From: Flavobacterium sp.
Lineage (GTDB): Bacteria > Bacteroidota > Bacteroidia > Flavobacteriales > Flavobacteriaceae
Direction of reading: 5' to 3'
NCBI GenBank assembly: GCA_029946065.1
Contig: JAQSDU010000004.1
Location: 99,201 to 163,200, forward strand
DNA length: 64,000 nt
Shown here: positions 1-9,637 of the stretch, piece after piece
Numbering within the stretch: the stretch's first letter is position 1
How the letters are laid out: each line of letters begins with the position of its first letter
Notes under the pieces: model-generated
What the model was told of the DNA's origin: nothing
What the model saw: only the letters and a program-made list of their open reading frames with translations
Database searches by the model: none
Translations under genes and position numbers: made by a program

Positions 1-650
1 TCTTAATAGCATCGACTTCCGAAGTTTATGGTGACCCGCTCGTGCATCCGCAAACCGAAGAATATTATGGAAATGTCAATACCATCGGACCACGCGGCGT
101 TTATGACGAGGCAAAACGCTTTCAGGAATCCATCACAATGGCCTACCACACTTTTCATGGTCTCGAAACCCGGATTGTAAGGATTTTTAATACTTATGGG
201 CCAAGAATGCGACTCAACGATGGTCGCGTTATTCCGGCATTTATAGGGCAAGCTCTAAGAGGGGAGGATTTGACAATTTTTGGCGATGGCATGCAAACCC
301 GCTCTTTTTGTTATGTTGATGATCAAGTGGAAGGGATTTTCAGATTGTTGCATTCTGACTATGCATTGCCCGTAAATATTGGAAATCCAGATGAAATCAC
401 CATAAAAGATTTCGCCGAAGAAATCATAAAACTAACCGGAACCAATCAAAAAGTAGTTTATCATCCACTACCCATAAACGACCCAATGCAGCGACAGCCA
501 GATATAACAAAGGCAAAGCAGATTTTAGGCTGGGAAGCCAAAGTGAACCGACACGACGGAATGAAAATCACGTATGATTATTTCAAATCCCTCTCCACCG
601 AAGCATTATTAAAAGAAGAACACAAAGATTTTTCCAAGTATATTCTTTGA
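1..650 (+). CDS. NAD-dependent epimerase/dehydratase, UDP-glucuronate decarboxylase-like (5' partial)
   Basis: The frame is open from the left edge, so the N-terminal Rossmann glycine motif is outside the window. What remains is the extended short-chain dehydrogenase core: an STSEVYG segment, the catalytic YxxxK (YDEAK, about 36 codons in), a FNTYGPR segment, and [14 protein letters not shown], typical of UDP-xylose synthase / dTDP-glucose dehydratase relatives. Family members oxidise, modify and re-reduce a nucleotide sugar using bound NAD. The strong match to the [10 protein letters not shown] and GxGxQTRSFxYVDD blocks favours UDP-glucuronate decarboxylase, though the exact substrate is inferred. 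The stop shares its last base with the start of the sugar transferase (TGATG), so the two are probably co-transcribed and feed one polysaccharide. Confidence 0.85.
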   Translation, partial: LIASTSEVYGDPLVHPQTEEYYGNVNTIGPRGVYDEAKRFQESITMAYHTFHGLETRIVRIFNTYGPRMRLNDGRVIPAFIGQALRGEDLTIFGDGMQTRSFCYVDDQVEGIFRLLHSDYALPVNIGNPDEITIKDFAEEIIKLTGTNQKVVYHPLPINDPMQRQPDITKAKQILGWEAKVNRHDGMKITYDYFKSLSTEALLKEEHKDFSKYIL

Positions 651-2002
651 TGAAAAACAAAACAGGAAGATATTCGGGTTATATCAGGCCATTTTCATAT
701 TTATTGGATTTGAGCATCATCAATCTGTTTTCTTACCTGATGCTTTCTGCCGATTTTTTTTCGTTGTATTTCATTGCCGTAATCTCATTGGCATGGATTA
801 TCATCGCGATTAATGTTGGATTTTATGAAGTCTATCGGTTTACAAAAGTCGTTACAATTCTGAACAAAATAGTAAAGCAATTCACACTCTTCACCATTTT
901 ATGTTATGCTTTTTCAGGGTTTTATGTAAAAAATTCCGATTCTCAGGCAACAATTGAATATACTGTGGTGGCAATGCTCATCATCGCAATTATAAAGATT
1001 TCCATCTATTATTTCCTGCGCAAATACCGCTCGCTTTTTGGCGGCAATTTTAGAAAGGTTGTCATCGTCGGAAATGTTAAAAGCGTAGAGCAATTGGCCG
1101 ATTTTTTCAATGAGAATCCCGATTATGGTTATCAATTGGTGAAAATTTTTCATTTGGAAGAAGACAAGAAATCACAAATTGAAGCTTGTTTTTCATTCGT
1201 TGTAGCAGAAAAAATTGACGAAGTTTACTGTGCGATGCGCGATTTGACGAATAACCAGATCAATGACTTTATCGATTTTACAGACAATAACCTCAAGATC
1301 TTAAAATTTCTTCCGGATGATAAAGAGTTTTTCGGGCGCAATTTAAAGCTTGATTATTACGGTTATATCCCTATCGTTTCTATGCGCGATGTTCCGCTTG
1401 ACGACGTCATAAACCAAGTCATAAAACGCACTTTCGATATTGTTTTTTCTTTAGCTATAATACTAGGGGTGTTGTCATGGTTGATTCCCATTCTTGCTGT
1501 TTTTATAAAATTAGAATCAAGAGGACCGGTTTTTTTTAAGCAGAAAAGAAACGGATTGAATTATGATGAATTCAACTGCTACAAATTTCGATCGATGACC
1601 CTTAATGAAATTGCCGATTTGGAACAAGTTTCTAAAAACGATCCCCGAATTACCAATACGGGTCGTTTTATGCGCAAAACCAGTATCGACGAATTGCCGC
1701 AATTTTTTAATGTCTTACTCGGTGATATGTCGGTTGTTGGTCCAAGACCGCATATGGTTAGCCATACCGAAATGTATGCCAAGCGCATCGATAAATTTAT
1801 GGTACGCCATTTTATCAAACCCGGAATTACCGGATTGGCGCAAACAAACGGTTTTAGGGGCGAAGTCGAAAATGACAAAGACATTATCTATAGAGTGAAA
1901 TATGATATTTTTTATATGGAAAACTGGTCGATTTTACTTGACATCAAAATCATATTCATGACAGTTTACAATGCGATAAAAGGCGACAAAAAAGCATACT
2001 GA
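650..2002 (+). CDS. Exopolysaccharide polyprenyl glycosylphosphotransferase (initiating sugar transferase)
   Basis: This family moves a sugar-1-phosphate from a nucleotide sugar to undecaprenyl phosphate at the inner membrane, the first step of repeat-unit assembly. The 450-residue protein has several N-terminal hydrophobic segments, a central nucleotide-binding-like domain (residues about 135-240), and a C-terminal bacterial sugar transferase domain from about residue 258. That domain starts with a hydrophobic re-entrant helix, then KFRSM, DELPQFFNVL and SVVGPRP. The ATG at 650 is preferred to the TTG one codon earlier, because it gives the TGATG junction with the epimerase. The stop overlaps the next start in the same way. 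Length fits WcaJ/WbaP-type enzymes. The transferred sugar cannot be read from the sequence. Confidence 0.92.
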   Translation: MKNKTGRYSGYIRPFSYLLDLSIINLFSYLMLSADFFSLYFIAVISLAWIIIAINVGFYEVYRFTKVVTILNKIVKQFTLFTILCYAFSGFYVKNSDSQATIEYTVVAMLIIAIIKISIYYFLRKYRSLFGGNFRKVVIVGNVKSVEQLADFFNENPDYGYQLVKIFHLEEDKKSQIEACFSFVVAEKIDEVYCAMRDLTNNQINDFIDFTDNNLKILKFLPDDKEFFGRNLKLDYYGYIPIVSMRDVPLDDVINQVIKRTFDIVFSLAIILGVLSWLIPILAVFIKLESRGPVFFKQKRNGLNYDEFNCYKFRSMTLNEIADLEQVSKNDPRITNTGRFMRKTSIDELPQFFNVLLGDMSVVGPRPHMVSHTEMYAKRIDKFMVRHFIKPGITGLAQTNGFRGEVENDKDIIYRVKYDIFYMENWSILLDIKIIFMTVYNAIKGDKKAY

Positions 2003-2778
2003 TGAAAGCACCTTTAGTATCCGTTATTACGCCCGCATTCAATTCAGAAAAATTTATTGCCGAAACCATCAGGTCTGTCCAAAACCAGACTTTTCCCGAT
2101 TGGGAATTGCTTATAGTTGACGATTGTTCTTCAGATAAAACTGTTGCGATTGTTGCAGCATTCGCTGAAAATGATCCGCGCATACAACTAATACAACTCC
2201 AAAAAAATTCAGGAACCGGAATCGCCAGAAATACCGCCGTTGCGAAAGCCTCAGGGAAATATATCGCCTTTCTAGACGCCGATGATTTGTGGAAGCCCGA
2301 AAAACTTGAAAAGCAAATCGGCTTCATAAAAACCCATCGACTGCCGTTTACGTTCAGTTTTTATGACGTTATGGATGAAGCCGGAATACCACTCAATGCT
2401 ACCATCGAAGCGCCATGGAAATTGACTTATAAACAGCTTTTTTTCTGCAATTATGTTGGCAATCTCACTGCAATTTATGACACAGAATTCTTAGGAAAAG
2501 TAAACATCAACGCCGCAAGAAAACGACAAGACTGGATGTTGTGGCTGACGATTTTAAAAAGAATAAAAATAGCGCAACCCGTTCGCGAAAGCCTTGCGAT
2601 TTACAGGATTCGCAAGAATTCGATATCGGCTTCAAAATGGGATTTGATACAATATAATTTTGCCATTTACCGCAATTTCCACCGACTGAATTATGTAGCG
2701 GCAATAGGTTGTATGTCTTGGTTTTTAGTCACGCAAATCTTTATAAAGCCACGCTACAAAAAAAAAATCAAAGCATAG
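2002..2778 (+). CDS. Family 2 glycosyltransferase
   Basis: A 258-residue GT-A fold enzyme that should transfer a sugar from a nucleotide donor to the growing polysaccharide unit on the cytoplasmic face. The N-terminal half carries VSVITPAFN, the nucleotide-binding aspartates D40-D41 and the metal-binding DAD at 92-94 (FLDADDLW). A C-terminal RQDWMLWL segment resembles the acceptor/base region of WaaE/KdtX-like transferases. It starts at the last base of the preceding stop, so it is the third gene of a tight operon. Its 3' end overlaps the convergent CapK-like gene by 11 bases. Donor and acceptor are unknown. Confidence 0.9.
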   Translation: MKAPLVSVITPAFNSEKFIAETIRSVQNQTFPDWELLIVDDCSSDKTVAIVAAFAENDPRIQLIQLQKNSGTGIARNTAVAKASGKYIAFLDADDLWKPEKLEKQIGFIKTHRLPFTFSFYDVMDEAGIPLNATIEAPWKLTYKQLFFCNYVGNLTAIYDTEFLGKVNINAARKRQDWMLWLTILKRIKIAQPVRESLAIYRIRKNSISASKWDLIQYNFAIYRNFHRLNYVAAIGCMSWFLVTQIFIKPRYKKKIKA

Positions 2779-4084
2779 ATTGGAACTGCTTGAGCTTGCC
2801 GCGACGACTTCTGTCGAGCAGTTTTTTCTGTATGAAATGGAATTGCAATCCAGGTTCCAAATAAAGGGCAATTGCAGATTCAATCTGGTTTATTTGTGCT
2901 GATGTCAAGCTTTTTTCACTAACATATTCAATTTCAAAAGTATCGATTTTGGTTTGTTTGATGATAAATTCCTTCACATTTCCGTCGTCTTCAATAATAC
3001 TTTTGGTAATATAATAAAACGTCAGTCCGGGCGATTTTTTGCCACTTGGAAGCACAGCAACATCATTTGTCCTTCCGATTAATTTTTTGAGAATGGGTTT
3101 TTTGGGCGTGCTTTTTTCATCGAGAATGCCAATATCACCAATATCATAACGAATAAATGGATGTGCTTTATTGAACAACGAAGTGATCACAATGCGACCC
3201 TCTTCGCCATAAGGCAAAACGTTGTTGTTTTCGTCTAAAATCTCAACATATAAAGTTTCAGCGTTTACTTGCCACTCTTTATTTGGGTTTTGAAAAGCAA
3301 TCAAATCGAGTTCAGATGCACCATATTCATTGACAATTGGAACGCCAAATTGTGTTTGGAGCAGTTTTTTATCATCATCAAAAAGCATTTCTGAGGTCAC
3401 CATACAGACTTTCAAATTCGGACAAATGGTTTTCAAGACAACGTTTCTGCGTTTTAAGAATTTCGCAAATAAAACAATGGAACTCGTATAACCGTTGATG
3501 TAATCAAACTTTTTTTGGTAGAAATCTATCAGAAATTGTTCCAGCACAGCATCCGATAAATCAAAAATCGGAAACCGATAACGGTGCGTCAAAAAATCTT
3601 TAAAGCGCTCTTTTTTGTACCCTATGAAATCCAACGGAATACCGTAAAATCGTGCCTGAAGCGAATGGTTAAAATCAATCCCATACCAACCGAAACGATA
3701 AATATTGGAAGCCCAAGTTAGCGCATGAGCATATTTGTCTTTCGCAAAAACAAACGGATCACCGCTGGAACCGGAAGTTTTATTGACATAGATTTTATGG
3801 CTTGGAAAACCTTTCGAAAGCCTTTCTTTCAAAGGTTTTTGTAAATCCTTTTTTTGCATTACGGGAATTTCGTTCCAGTTTTCAATGGCTGTTTTTCCTA
3901 TAAATTTTTGATAGAATGTGTTGTTTTGCAAATGAAAATTTACAATTTCCTGTTTGCTTTTTTCAAGAAAATCAAAATATTCATTTTCAGGAATTGCCAA
4001 AATTTCAGACAAATGCTGTTGGGCTTTCACAATCGGAAAACCGTTTATTTTTAAGGTAATATTAAAAAGGCTTAGCATCATCAT
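2768..4084 (-). CDS. Phenylacetate-CoA ligase family / CapK-like adenylate-forming protein
   Basis: A 438-residue member of the ANL (adenylate-forming) superfamily, in the branch often found in capsule clusters. Visible signatures are the phosphate-binding loop TSGSSGDP at residues 103-110, the NEYGASE adenylate-site motif, and RYDIGDIG followed by the C-terminal hinge region. Phenylacetate ligases make an acyl-AMP and then a CoA thioester; CapK-type relatives near glycosyltransferases are thought to modify polysaccharide, but their substrates are not established. Three consecutive ATGs (4084, 4081, 4078) could start it; the first is reported. It converges on the GT2 gene, so it is a separate transcript within the same functional neighbourhood. 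Confidence 0.85.
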   Translation of the reverse strand: MMMLSLFNITLKINGFPIVKAQQHLSEILAIPENEYFDFLEKSKQEIVNFHLQNNTFYQKFIGKTAIENWNEIPVMQKKDLQKPLKERLSKGFPSHKIYVNKTSGSSGDPFVFAKDKYAHALTWASNIYRFGWYGIDFNHSLQARFYGIPLDFIGYKKERFKDFLTHRYRFPIFDLSDAVLEQFLIDFYQKKFDYINGYTSSIVLFAKFLKRRNVVLKTICPNLKVCMVTSEMLFDDDKKLLQTQFGVPIVNEYGASELDLIAFQNPNKEWQVNAETLYVEILDENNNVLPYGEEGRIVITSLFNKAHPFIRYDIGDIGILDEKSTPKKPILKKLIGRTNDVAVLPSGKKSPGLTFYYITKSIIEDDGNVKEFIIKQTKIDTFEIEYVSEKSLTSAQINQIESAIALYLEPGLQFHFIQKKLLDRSRRGKLKQFQSML

Positions 4085-4259
4085 TTGTTTTTACCGCAGA
4101 TTCACAGATTCAAATAAATGAGAATGTAAATTAGTCACTTTTCGTAGAATTAAAGTAGATTAATTTTCAAAATTAGCTTTTCTCAAAAACAATCTTTGAA
4201 TTTGCGGCCGTTTATATTCCGTCAGCTAAAATAAATTATTATTTCAATTCAAAACAAGT

Positions 4260-4267
4260 TATTTTTG
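4260..4267 (+). promoter_or_regulatory. Candidate -7 box (TAnnTTTG) for purD
   Basis: TATTTTTG ends 22 bases before the purD ATG and matches the Bacteroidota -7 consensus. No clear TTG -33 element lies at the usual spacing, so this is a motif call only. Confidence 0.35.
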
Positions 4268-4289
4268 CACACACAACTAAAACAACAAC

Positions 4290-5561
4290 ATGACAATTTT
4301 ACTACTTGGTTCCGGCGGAAGAGAACATGCCTTGGCTTGGAAAATGCTCCAAAGTCCGCTTTGTTCCAAACTTTTTGTAGCGCCGGGAAATGCGGGAACC
4401 GAAGCAATTGCCGAAAATATAAACCTTGATCCACTTGATTTTGAAGCCGTGAAAGCTTTTGTAATCACTTCAAAAGTACAAATGGTCGTTGTCGGTCCCG
4501 AAGATCCGCTCGTAAACGGCATTTTCGATTTCTTTGAAAATGATGTAGCATTGAAACACATTCCGGTTATCGGTCCGTCTAAAATGGGCGCACAACTTGA
4601 AGGTAGTAAAGAATTTGCAAAACAATTTCTGGTAAAGCACAATATTCCGACTGCAGCTTACGACAGTTTTACGGCAGAAACGGTAGAAAAAGGGTGTAAT
4701 TTTCTGGAAACGTTGGCACCGCCATATGTGCTAAAAGCAGATGGATTGGCGGCCGGAAAAGGCGTTTTAATCCTTCATGATTTGGAAGAAGCTAAAGCTG
4801 AATTGCGCAACATGCTCATCAATGAGAAATTTGGTGCAGCGAGTTCAAAAGTCGTAATTGAAGAATTTTTAGACGGTATCGAATTAAGTTGTTTCGTCTT
4901 AACGGATGGGAAAAACTACAAAATTCTACCAACAGCGAAAGATTACAAACGGATTGGCGAAGGCGACACCGGACTCAATACAGGCGGTATGGGCGCAGTT
5001 TCACCAGTGCCGTTTGCAGATGCGGTTTTGCTCGAAAAAATAGAAACGCGCATTGTAAAACCGACGATTTCAGGTTTACAAAAGGACGGCATTCCATATA
5101 AAGGATTTGTTTTCATAGGATTGATCAACGTAAAAGGAGAGCCCATCGTCATCGAATATAATGTAAGAATGGGTGATCCGGAAACGGAAGTTGTCATTCC
5201 AAGGATACAATCTGATTTGGTTGCATTGTTCAAAGCTGTAGCCGATGAAAAACTCTCCGACATTTCCCTTGAAATCGACGAAAGAAGTGCGACGACAATT
5301 ATGGTTGTTTCAGGTGGATATCCGGAAGATTATGAAAAAGGAAAAGTCATTACCGGCATTGAAAATGTAGCAGATTCGATGGTGTTTCACGCAGGCACAA
5401 AAACCCAAAATGGCGCTGTTGTGAGCAATGGCGGACGCGTTTTGGCGGTGACTTCGTATGGAAGTAATTTTGAAGAGGCCATAAAAAAATCTTACCAAAA
5501 CATAGCAAAGCTAAATTTCGATAAGATGTATTTTAGAAAAGATATCGGCTTCGATTTGTAA
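4290..5561 (+). CDS. purD: Phosphoribosylamine-glycine ligase (GAR synthetase)
   Basis: Catalyses the second step of de novo purine synthesis: phosphoribosylamine, glycine and ATP give GAR. The 423 residues match the usual bacterial length. The N-terminal domain opens with LLLGSGGREHALAW. The central ATP-grasp domain contains KADGLAAGKGV and GGMGAVSP, and NVRMGDPETE supplies metal and substrate ligands. The ATG at 4290 follows a candidate TAnnTTTG box. Its 3' end converges on a small membrane protein 24 bases away. The neighbouring upp also consumes PRPP, but there is no sign of a shared operon. Confidence 0.97.
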   Translation: MTILLLGSGGREHALAWKMLQSPLCSKLFVAPGNAGTEAIAENINLDPLDFEAVKAFVITSKVQMVVVGPEDPLVNGIFDFFENDVALKHIPVIGPSKMGAQLEGSKEFAKQFLVKHNIPTAAYDSFTAETVEKGCNFLETLAPPYVLKADGLAAGKGVLILHDLEEAKAELRNMLINEKFGAASSKVVIEEFLDGIELSCFVLTDGKNYKILPTAKDYKRIGEGDTGLNTGGMGAVSPVPFADAVLLEKIETRIVKPTISGLQKDGIPYKGFVFIGLINVKGEPIVIEYNVRMGDPETEVVIPRIQSDLVALFKAVADEKLSDISLEIDERSATTIMVVSGGYPEDYEKGKVITGIENVADSMVFHAGTKTQNGAVVSNGGRVLAVTSYGSNFEEAIKKSYQNIAKLNFDKMYFRKDIGFDL

Positions 5562-5585
5562 GCCGTTTTTCTTTTTTATGCTAGT

Positions 5586-5816
5586 TTATTTAAGGAATGA
5601 ATGTGCAGTAGTGTCTTGATTTTCCTGACCTTCAGATTTGTGCAATTTTAATTGTTTGATCCAATAAACCATTGCGGTAGCACAGATAATCATAAAAATC
5701 CAGTTCAAAGTGTTAGCACCAAACCAACTTTGCAGTTCAAGGTGTCTTAAATAATCCCAAGGTTTGAACAAATAATCAACAAACAACGACTGTATTCCTT
5801 CAAAAAATGCTTTCAT
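5586..5816 (-). CDS. Small membrane protein, DUF6341-like
   Basis: A 76-residue protein with one clear membrane segment (about 37-53, TLNWIFMIICATAMVYWIK) and an aromatic-rich N-terminus (WDYLRHLELQSWFG). From memory of flavobacterial genomes, a protein of this size and pattern sits between purD and the DUF6427 gene and is annotated DUF6341; I cannot confirm the profile here. Function is unknown. It is divergent from the DUF6427 gene across a 48-base gap. Confidence 0.75.
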   Translation of the reverse strand: MKAFFEGIQSLFVDYLFKPWDYLRHLELQSWFGANTLNWIFMIICATAMVYWIKQLKLHKSEGQENQDTTAHSFLK

Positions 5817-5864
5817 CTTTTTTACAAGTATTATATTTACATCACAAAAGTATAAAATATCCCG

Positions 5865-6794
5865 ATGATTACAAGCATTTTTAGCAAATCAAGACCATTT
5901 AATTATATTTTGGTAACGCTCTTACTGGTGTTTTGCTTTTTCATCTATCAGATGAAGGAAACGCAGTGGATGCATTTTGGTTACGATTTCGCCAAAAAAG
6001 CGGCATTATTATTGGTTTTAGTAGCTTCTCTTTTTATCACCAATTTTGTAACGAAGCGCAACGGACTCAGCAAAGACAGCACTTTTCCGTTCTTATTTTT
6101 CTTTCTTTTTCTGATTATGTTTCCGTCGGTGCTCAATGATATTAACGTGATCGTTGCCAATTTTTTCGTGCTTTTAGCACTTCGGAGATTGATTTCATTA
6201 CAATCGCTTTTGACACCAAAAGAAAAGATTTTCGATGCTTCGCTGTGGATTTTTATTGCCACTTTGTTCCAGTTTTGGTGTATTTTGTATTTGGTACTGA
6301 TTTTTATTTCTATCATTTTCCACGTCTCACGCGACTATCGCAATTGGATTTTACCGTTTATTGCGCTCTTTACGGTTGCCTCTATTTTTGTACTTTCGGC
6401 GTTGGCATTTGATAAAAATTTAATTGTAAATGTTTTGGAAAGCGCCCAAGTCGATTTGAAATTCGATTATTTCAAGAACAATTTCGAGAATCTTGCGATT
6501 TCCATTTATGCTGCAATTTCGGCATTGTTCTTTTTTGCGATGGTTTTCTCACTTTCCAACAAGCCACTGATTTTGCAGGCTTCTTATAAAAAGATTATTT
6601 TTTCGTTTCTTATTGGCATAATTATTTTTGCGATTTCACCACAAAAGAGTAATAGTCTATTGGCTTACACCTTCATGCCTTTGGCAGTAATGGCAACAAG
6701 TTATGTCGAAAATGCGGAGGTAAAATGGGTTAAAGAGAGCATTGCCGCGATCGTAGTTTTGGCCGGATTTATGTCGTTTTTCGCGCAACTTTGA
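5865..6794 (+). CDS. Polytopic membrane protein, DUF6427-like
   Basis: A 309-residue very hydrophobic protein with about eight to ten predicted membrane segments, the first near residue 13 (YILVTLLLVFCFFIY). There are no enzymatic motifs and no signal peptide beyond the first helix. Position and length match the flavobacterial DUF6427 family found between purD and upp; the family assignment is from memory and function is unknown. It converges on upp across about 85 bases that carry one copy of the TTTGCGGTAAAA repeat. Confidence 0.8.
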   Translation: MITSIFSKSRPFNYILVTLLLVFCFFIYQMKETQWMHFGYDFAKKAALLLVLVASLFITNFVTKRNGLSKDSTFPFLFFFLFLIMFPSVLNDINVIVANFFVLLALRRLISLQSLLTPKEKIFDASLWIFIATLFQFWCILYLVLIFISIIFHVSRDYRNWILPFIALFTVASIFVLSALAFDKNLIVNVLESAQVDLKFDYFKNNFENLAISIYAAISALFFFAMVFSLSNKPLILQASYKKIIFSFLIGIIIFAISPQKSNSLLAYTFMPLAVMATSYVENAEVKWVKESIAAIVVLAGFMSFFAQL

Positions 6795-6879
6795 TCAAAC
6801 GCAAATCAAAGAAGATTTTCGCGAAGTTTCACAAAGCTTGCTTCTTTACTATGTGTTTTTTGCGGTAAAAAACGGAGCG

Positions 6880-7533
6880 TTATAACTTATTCCCGTAAGC
6901 CAAATCGCCAGCGTCGCCCAAACCAGGGACAATATAATTTTTATCATTGAGTTTTTCATCTAACGTTGAAACCCAAAGATGGCAATAATCCGGCAAATGT
7001 TTTTCGAGATAAGCAATGCCTTCCGGTGCTGCAATTACGACCGCAATATGGATTTCCTTAGGTTGGCCTTTTTCCAATAGTTTATTAAAAACAGCAACCA
7101 TCGATTGGCCCGTCGCAAGCATTGGATCAATTAGCAGTAAAGTTTTGTTTTCGATATTCGGAACGGCTTGGTATTCAACTTTGATATCAAACAATTCGTC
7201 ATCGTTGTAATGGTGGCGGTAAGCAGAAACAAATCCGTTTTCGGCATTGTCGAAATAATTCAGGAAACCTAAATGCAAAGGCAAACCAGCTCTTAAAATA
7301 GAACACAAAACCAATTGGTCCTGAATTGCTGTCGTTTTTTTGATGCCAAGCGGTGTTTGTATTTCGACGTTTTCATAATGAAGGTTTTTGCTCAATTCAT
7401 ACGCCATCACTTCGCCGATACGTTCGATATTGCGCCGGAACCGCATACTGTCATGCTGCACATTTGTATTGCGTATTTGTCCGAGGAAATGATTCAGGAC
7501 GCTGTTGGCTTCGGAGATATAGTGGATTTGCAT
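6880..7533 (-). CDS. upp: Uracil phosphoribosyltransferase
   Basis: Salvages uracil to UMP with PRPP in the cytoplasm. The 217-residue protein has the PRPP-binding loop LLIDPMLATGQSM and a C-terminal uracil-binding region ending YIVPGLGDAGDLAYG, both diagnostic of UPRTases. An ILRAGLPLHLG segment lies in the middle. The start at 7533 gives MQIHYISE, a usual flavobacterial N-terminus. Upstream lie a 16-base tandem repeat (7545-7576) and the long recA leader region. Confidence 0.96.
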   Translation of the reverse strand: MQIHYISEANSVLNHFLGQIRNTNVQHDSMRFRRNIERIGEVMAYELSKNLHYENVEIQTPLGIKKTTAIQDQLVLCSILRAGLPLHLGFLNYFDNAENGFVSAYRHHYNDDELFDIKVEYQAVPNIENKTLLLIDPMLATGQSMVAVFNKLLEKGQPKEIHIAVVIAAPEGIAYLEKHLPDYCHLWVSTLDEKLNDKNYIVPGLGDAGDLAYGNKL

Positions 7534-7978
7534 GCGTTTGAATTAGAAAATGAGATAATTAGAAAATAAGATAATTGTACGATTGTCGAATGTAACACTT
7601 GAAACTTTAAACTTTCCATCGTAAAAGTATAAAAAGTATCTGTGTGTTTCAAAATTAAGATATTTTTCAAAGCTAGTCTATGTTGTTTTCGAGCAAAGTA
7701 TTTAGCAGATAGTAATTTATTAAAGCCAAAAAACGAAAAAAAATGTTATTGATTGCTTGGTCTGTTCGGGAGCTCTCGGGTCATAGCTTTTAATATACAA
7801 TCATAAACTCCAAATACATTTGTGAAGCTGTGGCAAACTTTAAACAGTCTATTTTCTTTGGCCATCTCGAACGCAAAATTGTTAATATCTGCTTCCTAAA
7901 CGGGTGTTGCCCAGTCGAAAAAAATAAGTATTTTTACGCAGAGTACAGGCGAGTAGCAATTTTATAAGCAAAATTAAA
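7534..7978. other. 445-base intergenic region between divergent upp and recA
   Basis: AT-rich DNA without a credible gene. It holds a 16-base tandem duplication (7545-7560 and 7561-7576, one mismatch), a near-palindrome CGGGAGCTCTCG at 7767-7778, and a possible -7 box TACATTTG at 7815-7822, about 157 bases before the recA start. No riboswitch or RNA gene was recognised. Confidence 0.6.
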
Positions 7979-9019
7979 ATGAAAGAAAAAATGAGTGTAG
8001 AGAAAGATTCAAAAAGTTCAGAAAAAGAATCAAAATTAAAAGCATTACAGTTAACCCTTGACAAGCTAGATAAAACCTACGGAAAAGGCACCGTGATGAA
8101 AATGGGCGATAAAGCCGTTGAAGAAGTAGAAACCATTTCATCAGGATCACTCGGACTCGATTTGGCGTTGGGTGTTAACGGTTACCCAAAAGGTCGCGTT
8201 ATCGAAATATATGGGCCGGAATCTTCAGGAAAAACCACTTTGACATTACATGCGATTGCCGAATCCCAAAAAGCAGGTGGCATAGCCGCATTCATAGATG
8301 CGGAACATGCATTCGACCGGAACTATGCTGAAAAATTAGGTGTTGACATAGAAAATCTTATTATTTCGCAACCTGACAACGGGGAACAAGCGTTGGAAAT
8401 CGCCGAAAACCTGATCCGTTCAGGCGCGATTGATATTGTTGTAATCGACTCGGTTGCTGCTTTGACACCGAAAAGTGAAATTGAAGGCGAAATGGGCGAT
8501 TCTAAAATGGGATTACACGCCCGTTTGATGTCGCAAGCCTTGAGAAAACTAACAGGAACCATCAGCAAAACCAATTGTACGGTATTTTTTATCAACCAAT
8601 TGCGGGAAAAAATCGGTGTGATGTTCGGAAATCCCGAGACCACGACCGGTGGAAACGCTTTAAAATTTTACGCATCCGTGCGTTTGGATATTCGTCGTTC
8701 TTCACAAATTAAAGATGGTGATAACGTAATCGGAAACCGTACTAAAGTAAAAGTTGTTAAAAACAAAGTCGCGCCACCTTTCAAAACCGCAGAATTCGAC
8801 ATCATGTATGGCGAAGGCGTTTCTAAAACCGGAGAAATTCTGGATTTGGCTGTTGAATTTGAAATCATCAAAAAATCCGGTTCTTGGTTCAGCTACGGCG
8901 AAACCAAATTAGGGCAAGGTCGTGATGCGGTGAAATCCTTAATTAAGGACAATCCGGAATTGGCTGATGAGCTTGAAGTGAAAATCAAAGCTTATATTAA
9001 AGAAAAAGCCAATGCATAA
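7979..9019 (+). CDS. recA: Recombinase RecA
   Basis: DNA-dependent ATPase that forms the homologous-recombination filament. The 346-residue protein shows Walker [10 protein letters not shown] (79-87), Walker B-like [11 protein letters not shown], the MAW-region [21 protein letters not shown] and a C-terminal acidic/lysine tail. ATGs at 7979 and 7991 (MSVEKD) are both possible starts; neither has a strong Shine-Dalgarno, as is normal in this phylum. A strong intrinsic terminator follows at 9029-9055, so recA is likely monocistronic. No LexA-type operator was recognised upstream. Confidence 0.98.
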   Translation: MKEKMSVEKDSKSSEKESKLKALQLTLDKLDKTYGKGTVMKMGDKAVEEVETISSGSLGLDLALGVNGYPKGRVIEIYGPESSGKTTLTLHAIAESQKAGGIAAFIDAEHAFDRNYAEKLGVDIENLIISQPDNGEQALEIAENLIRSGAIDIVVIDSVAALTPKSEIEGEMGDSKMGLHARLMSQALRKLTGTISKTNCTVFFINQLREKIGVMFGNPETTTGGNALKFYASVRLDIRRSSQIKDGDNVIGNRTKVKVVKNKVAPPFKTAEFDIMYGEGVSKTGEILDLAVEFEIIKKSGSWFSYGETKLGQGRDAVKSLIKDNPELADELEVKIKAYIKEKANA

Positions 9020-9028
9020 AAATTATTG

Positions 9029-9055
9029 AAACCCGAAATAATCGGGTTTTTTTTT
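9029..9055 (+). terminator. Intrinsic terminator after recA
   Basis: Perfect 8-base stem AAACCCGA/TCGGGTTT with a 5-base loop, running straight into a T tract, 10 bases after the recA stop. Confidence 0.9.
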
Positions 9056-9197
9056 GCCATATACGCAACCAATACCGATAATTTCCATCTATGGATTATA
9101 AATAATAAATTAAACAACATATCGTTTTTGAAATTTGGATGTTTTTTTCAAAAAAACAATATAATCCATTAAAAATCACAAACTTAAATTATAATAA

Positions 9198-9614
9198 ATG
9201 AAAAAGATTGTTTTGCTTTTATTGAGTGTTTTTGCATTGAATGCCTGCAGCATAAATGATGACGAACCAAAACTTCACTTTGAAGTGCTTCCTGTTGAAG
9301 GTTATACCGTTCCGGAAAGCTTTACTTCAGGGCAGACTTATGAAATTAAAGCCACTTATTTTCGACCAACCGACTGTTATTTTTTGGAAGGTTTGTATTT
9401 TGAAAAAGAGGGCGACACGAGAACGATTGGATTTCAGTGCAGTGTAATGGAAAACAGCAATTGCCAGCCACTTGATTATCAAAACCCATACGAAGTAAAA
9501 TTTAATTTTCAGGTGCTGAATGCCGCGGGTACTTCTTATACTTTTAAATTTTACAAAGGCGAAGATGCAAACGGGAACAACCTTTTTGACGAAGTTGTTA
9601 TTCCGGTGAATTAA
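9198..9614 (+). CDS. Small predicted lipoprotein, unknown function
   Basis: A 138-residue protein with a lipoprotein signal peptide: hydrophobic stretch IVLLLLSVFAL followed by the lipobox LNAC (cysteine 17). The mature part is beta-rich with four further cysteines or near-cysteines and a C-terminal EDANGNNLFDEVVIPV segment. I recognise no family. It lies 23 bases upstream of the ECF sigma gene on the same strand, so it could be co-transcribed and belong to the same envelope-sensing unit; that is inference. Confidence 0.8.
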   Translation: MKKIVLLLLSVFALNACSINDDEPKLHFEVLPVEGYTVPESFTSGQTYEIKATYFRPTDCYFLEGLYFEKEGDTRTIGFQCSVMENSNCQPLDYQNPYEVKFNFQVLNAAGTSYTFKFYKGEDANGNNLFDEVVIPVN

Positions 9615-9637
9615 TAATTATAAAGTATTGAACGCCC

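Noticed and set aside
7767..7778. Near-palindrome CGGGAGCTCTCG as a LexA-type operator for recA
   Set aside because: One mismatch, wrong consensus, too far from the start, and LexA-type control is not established for this group.
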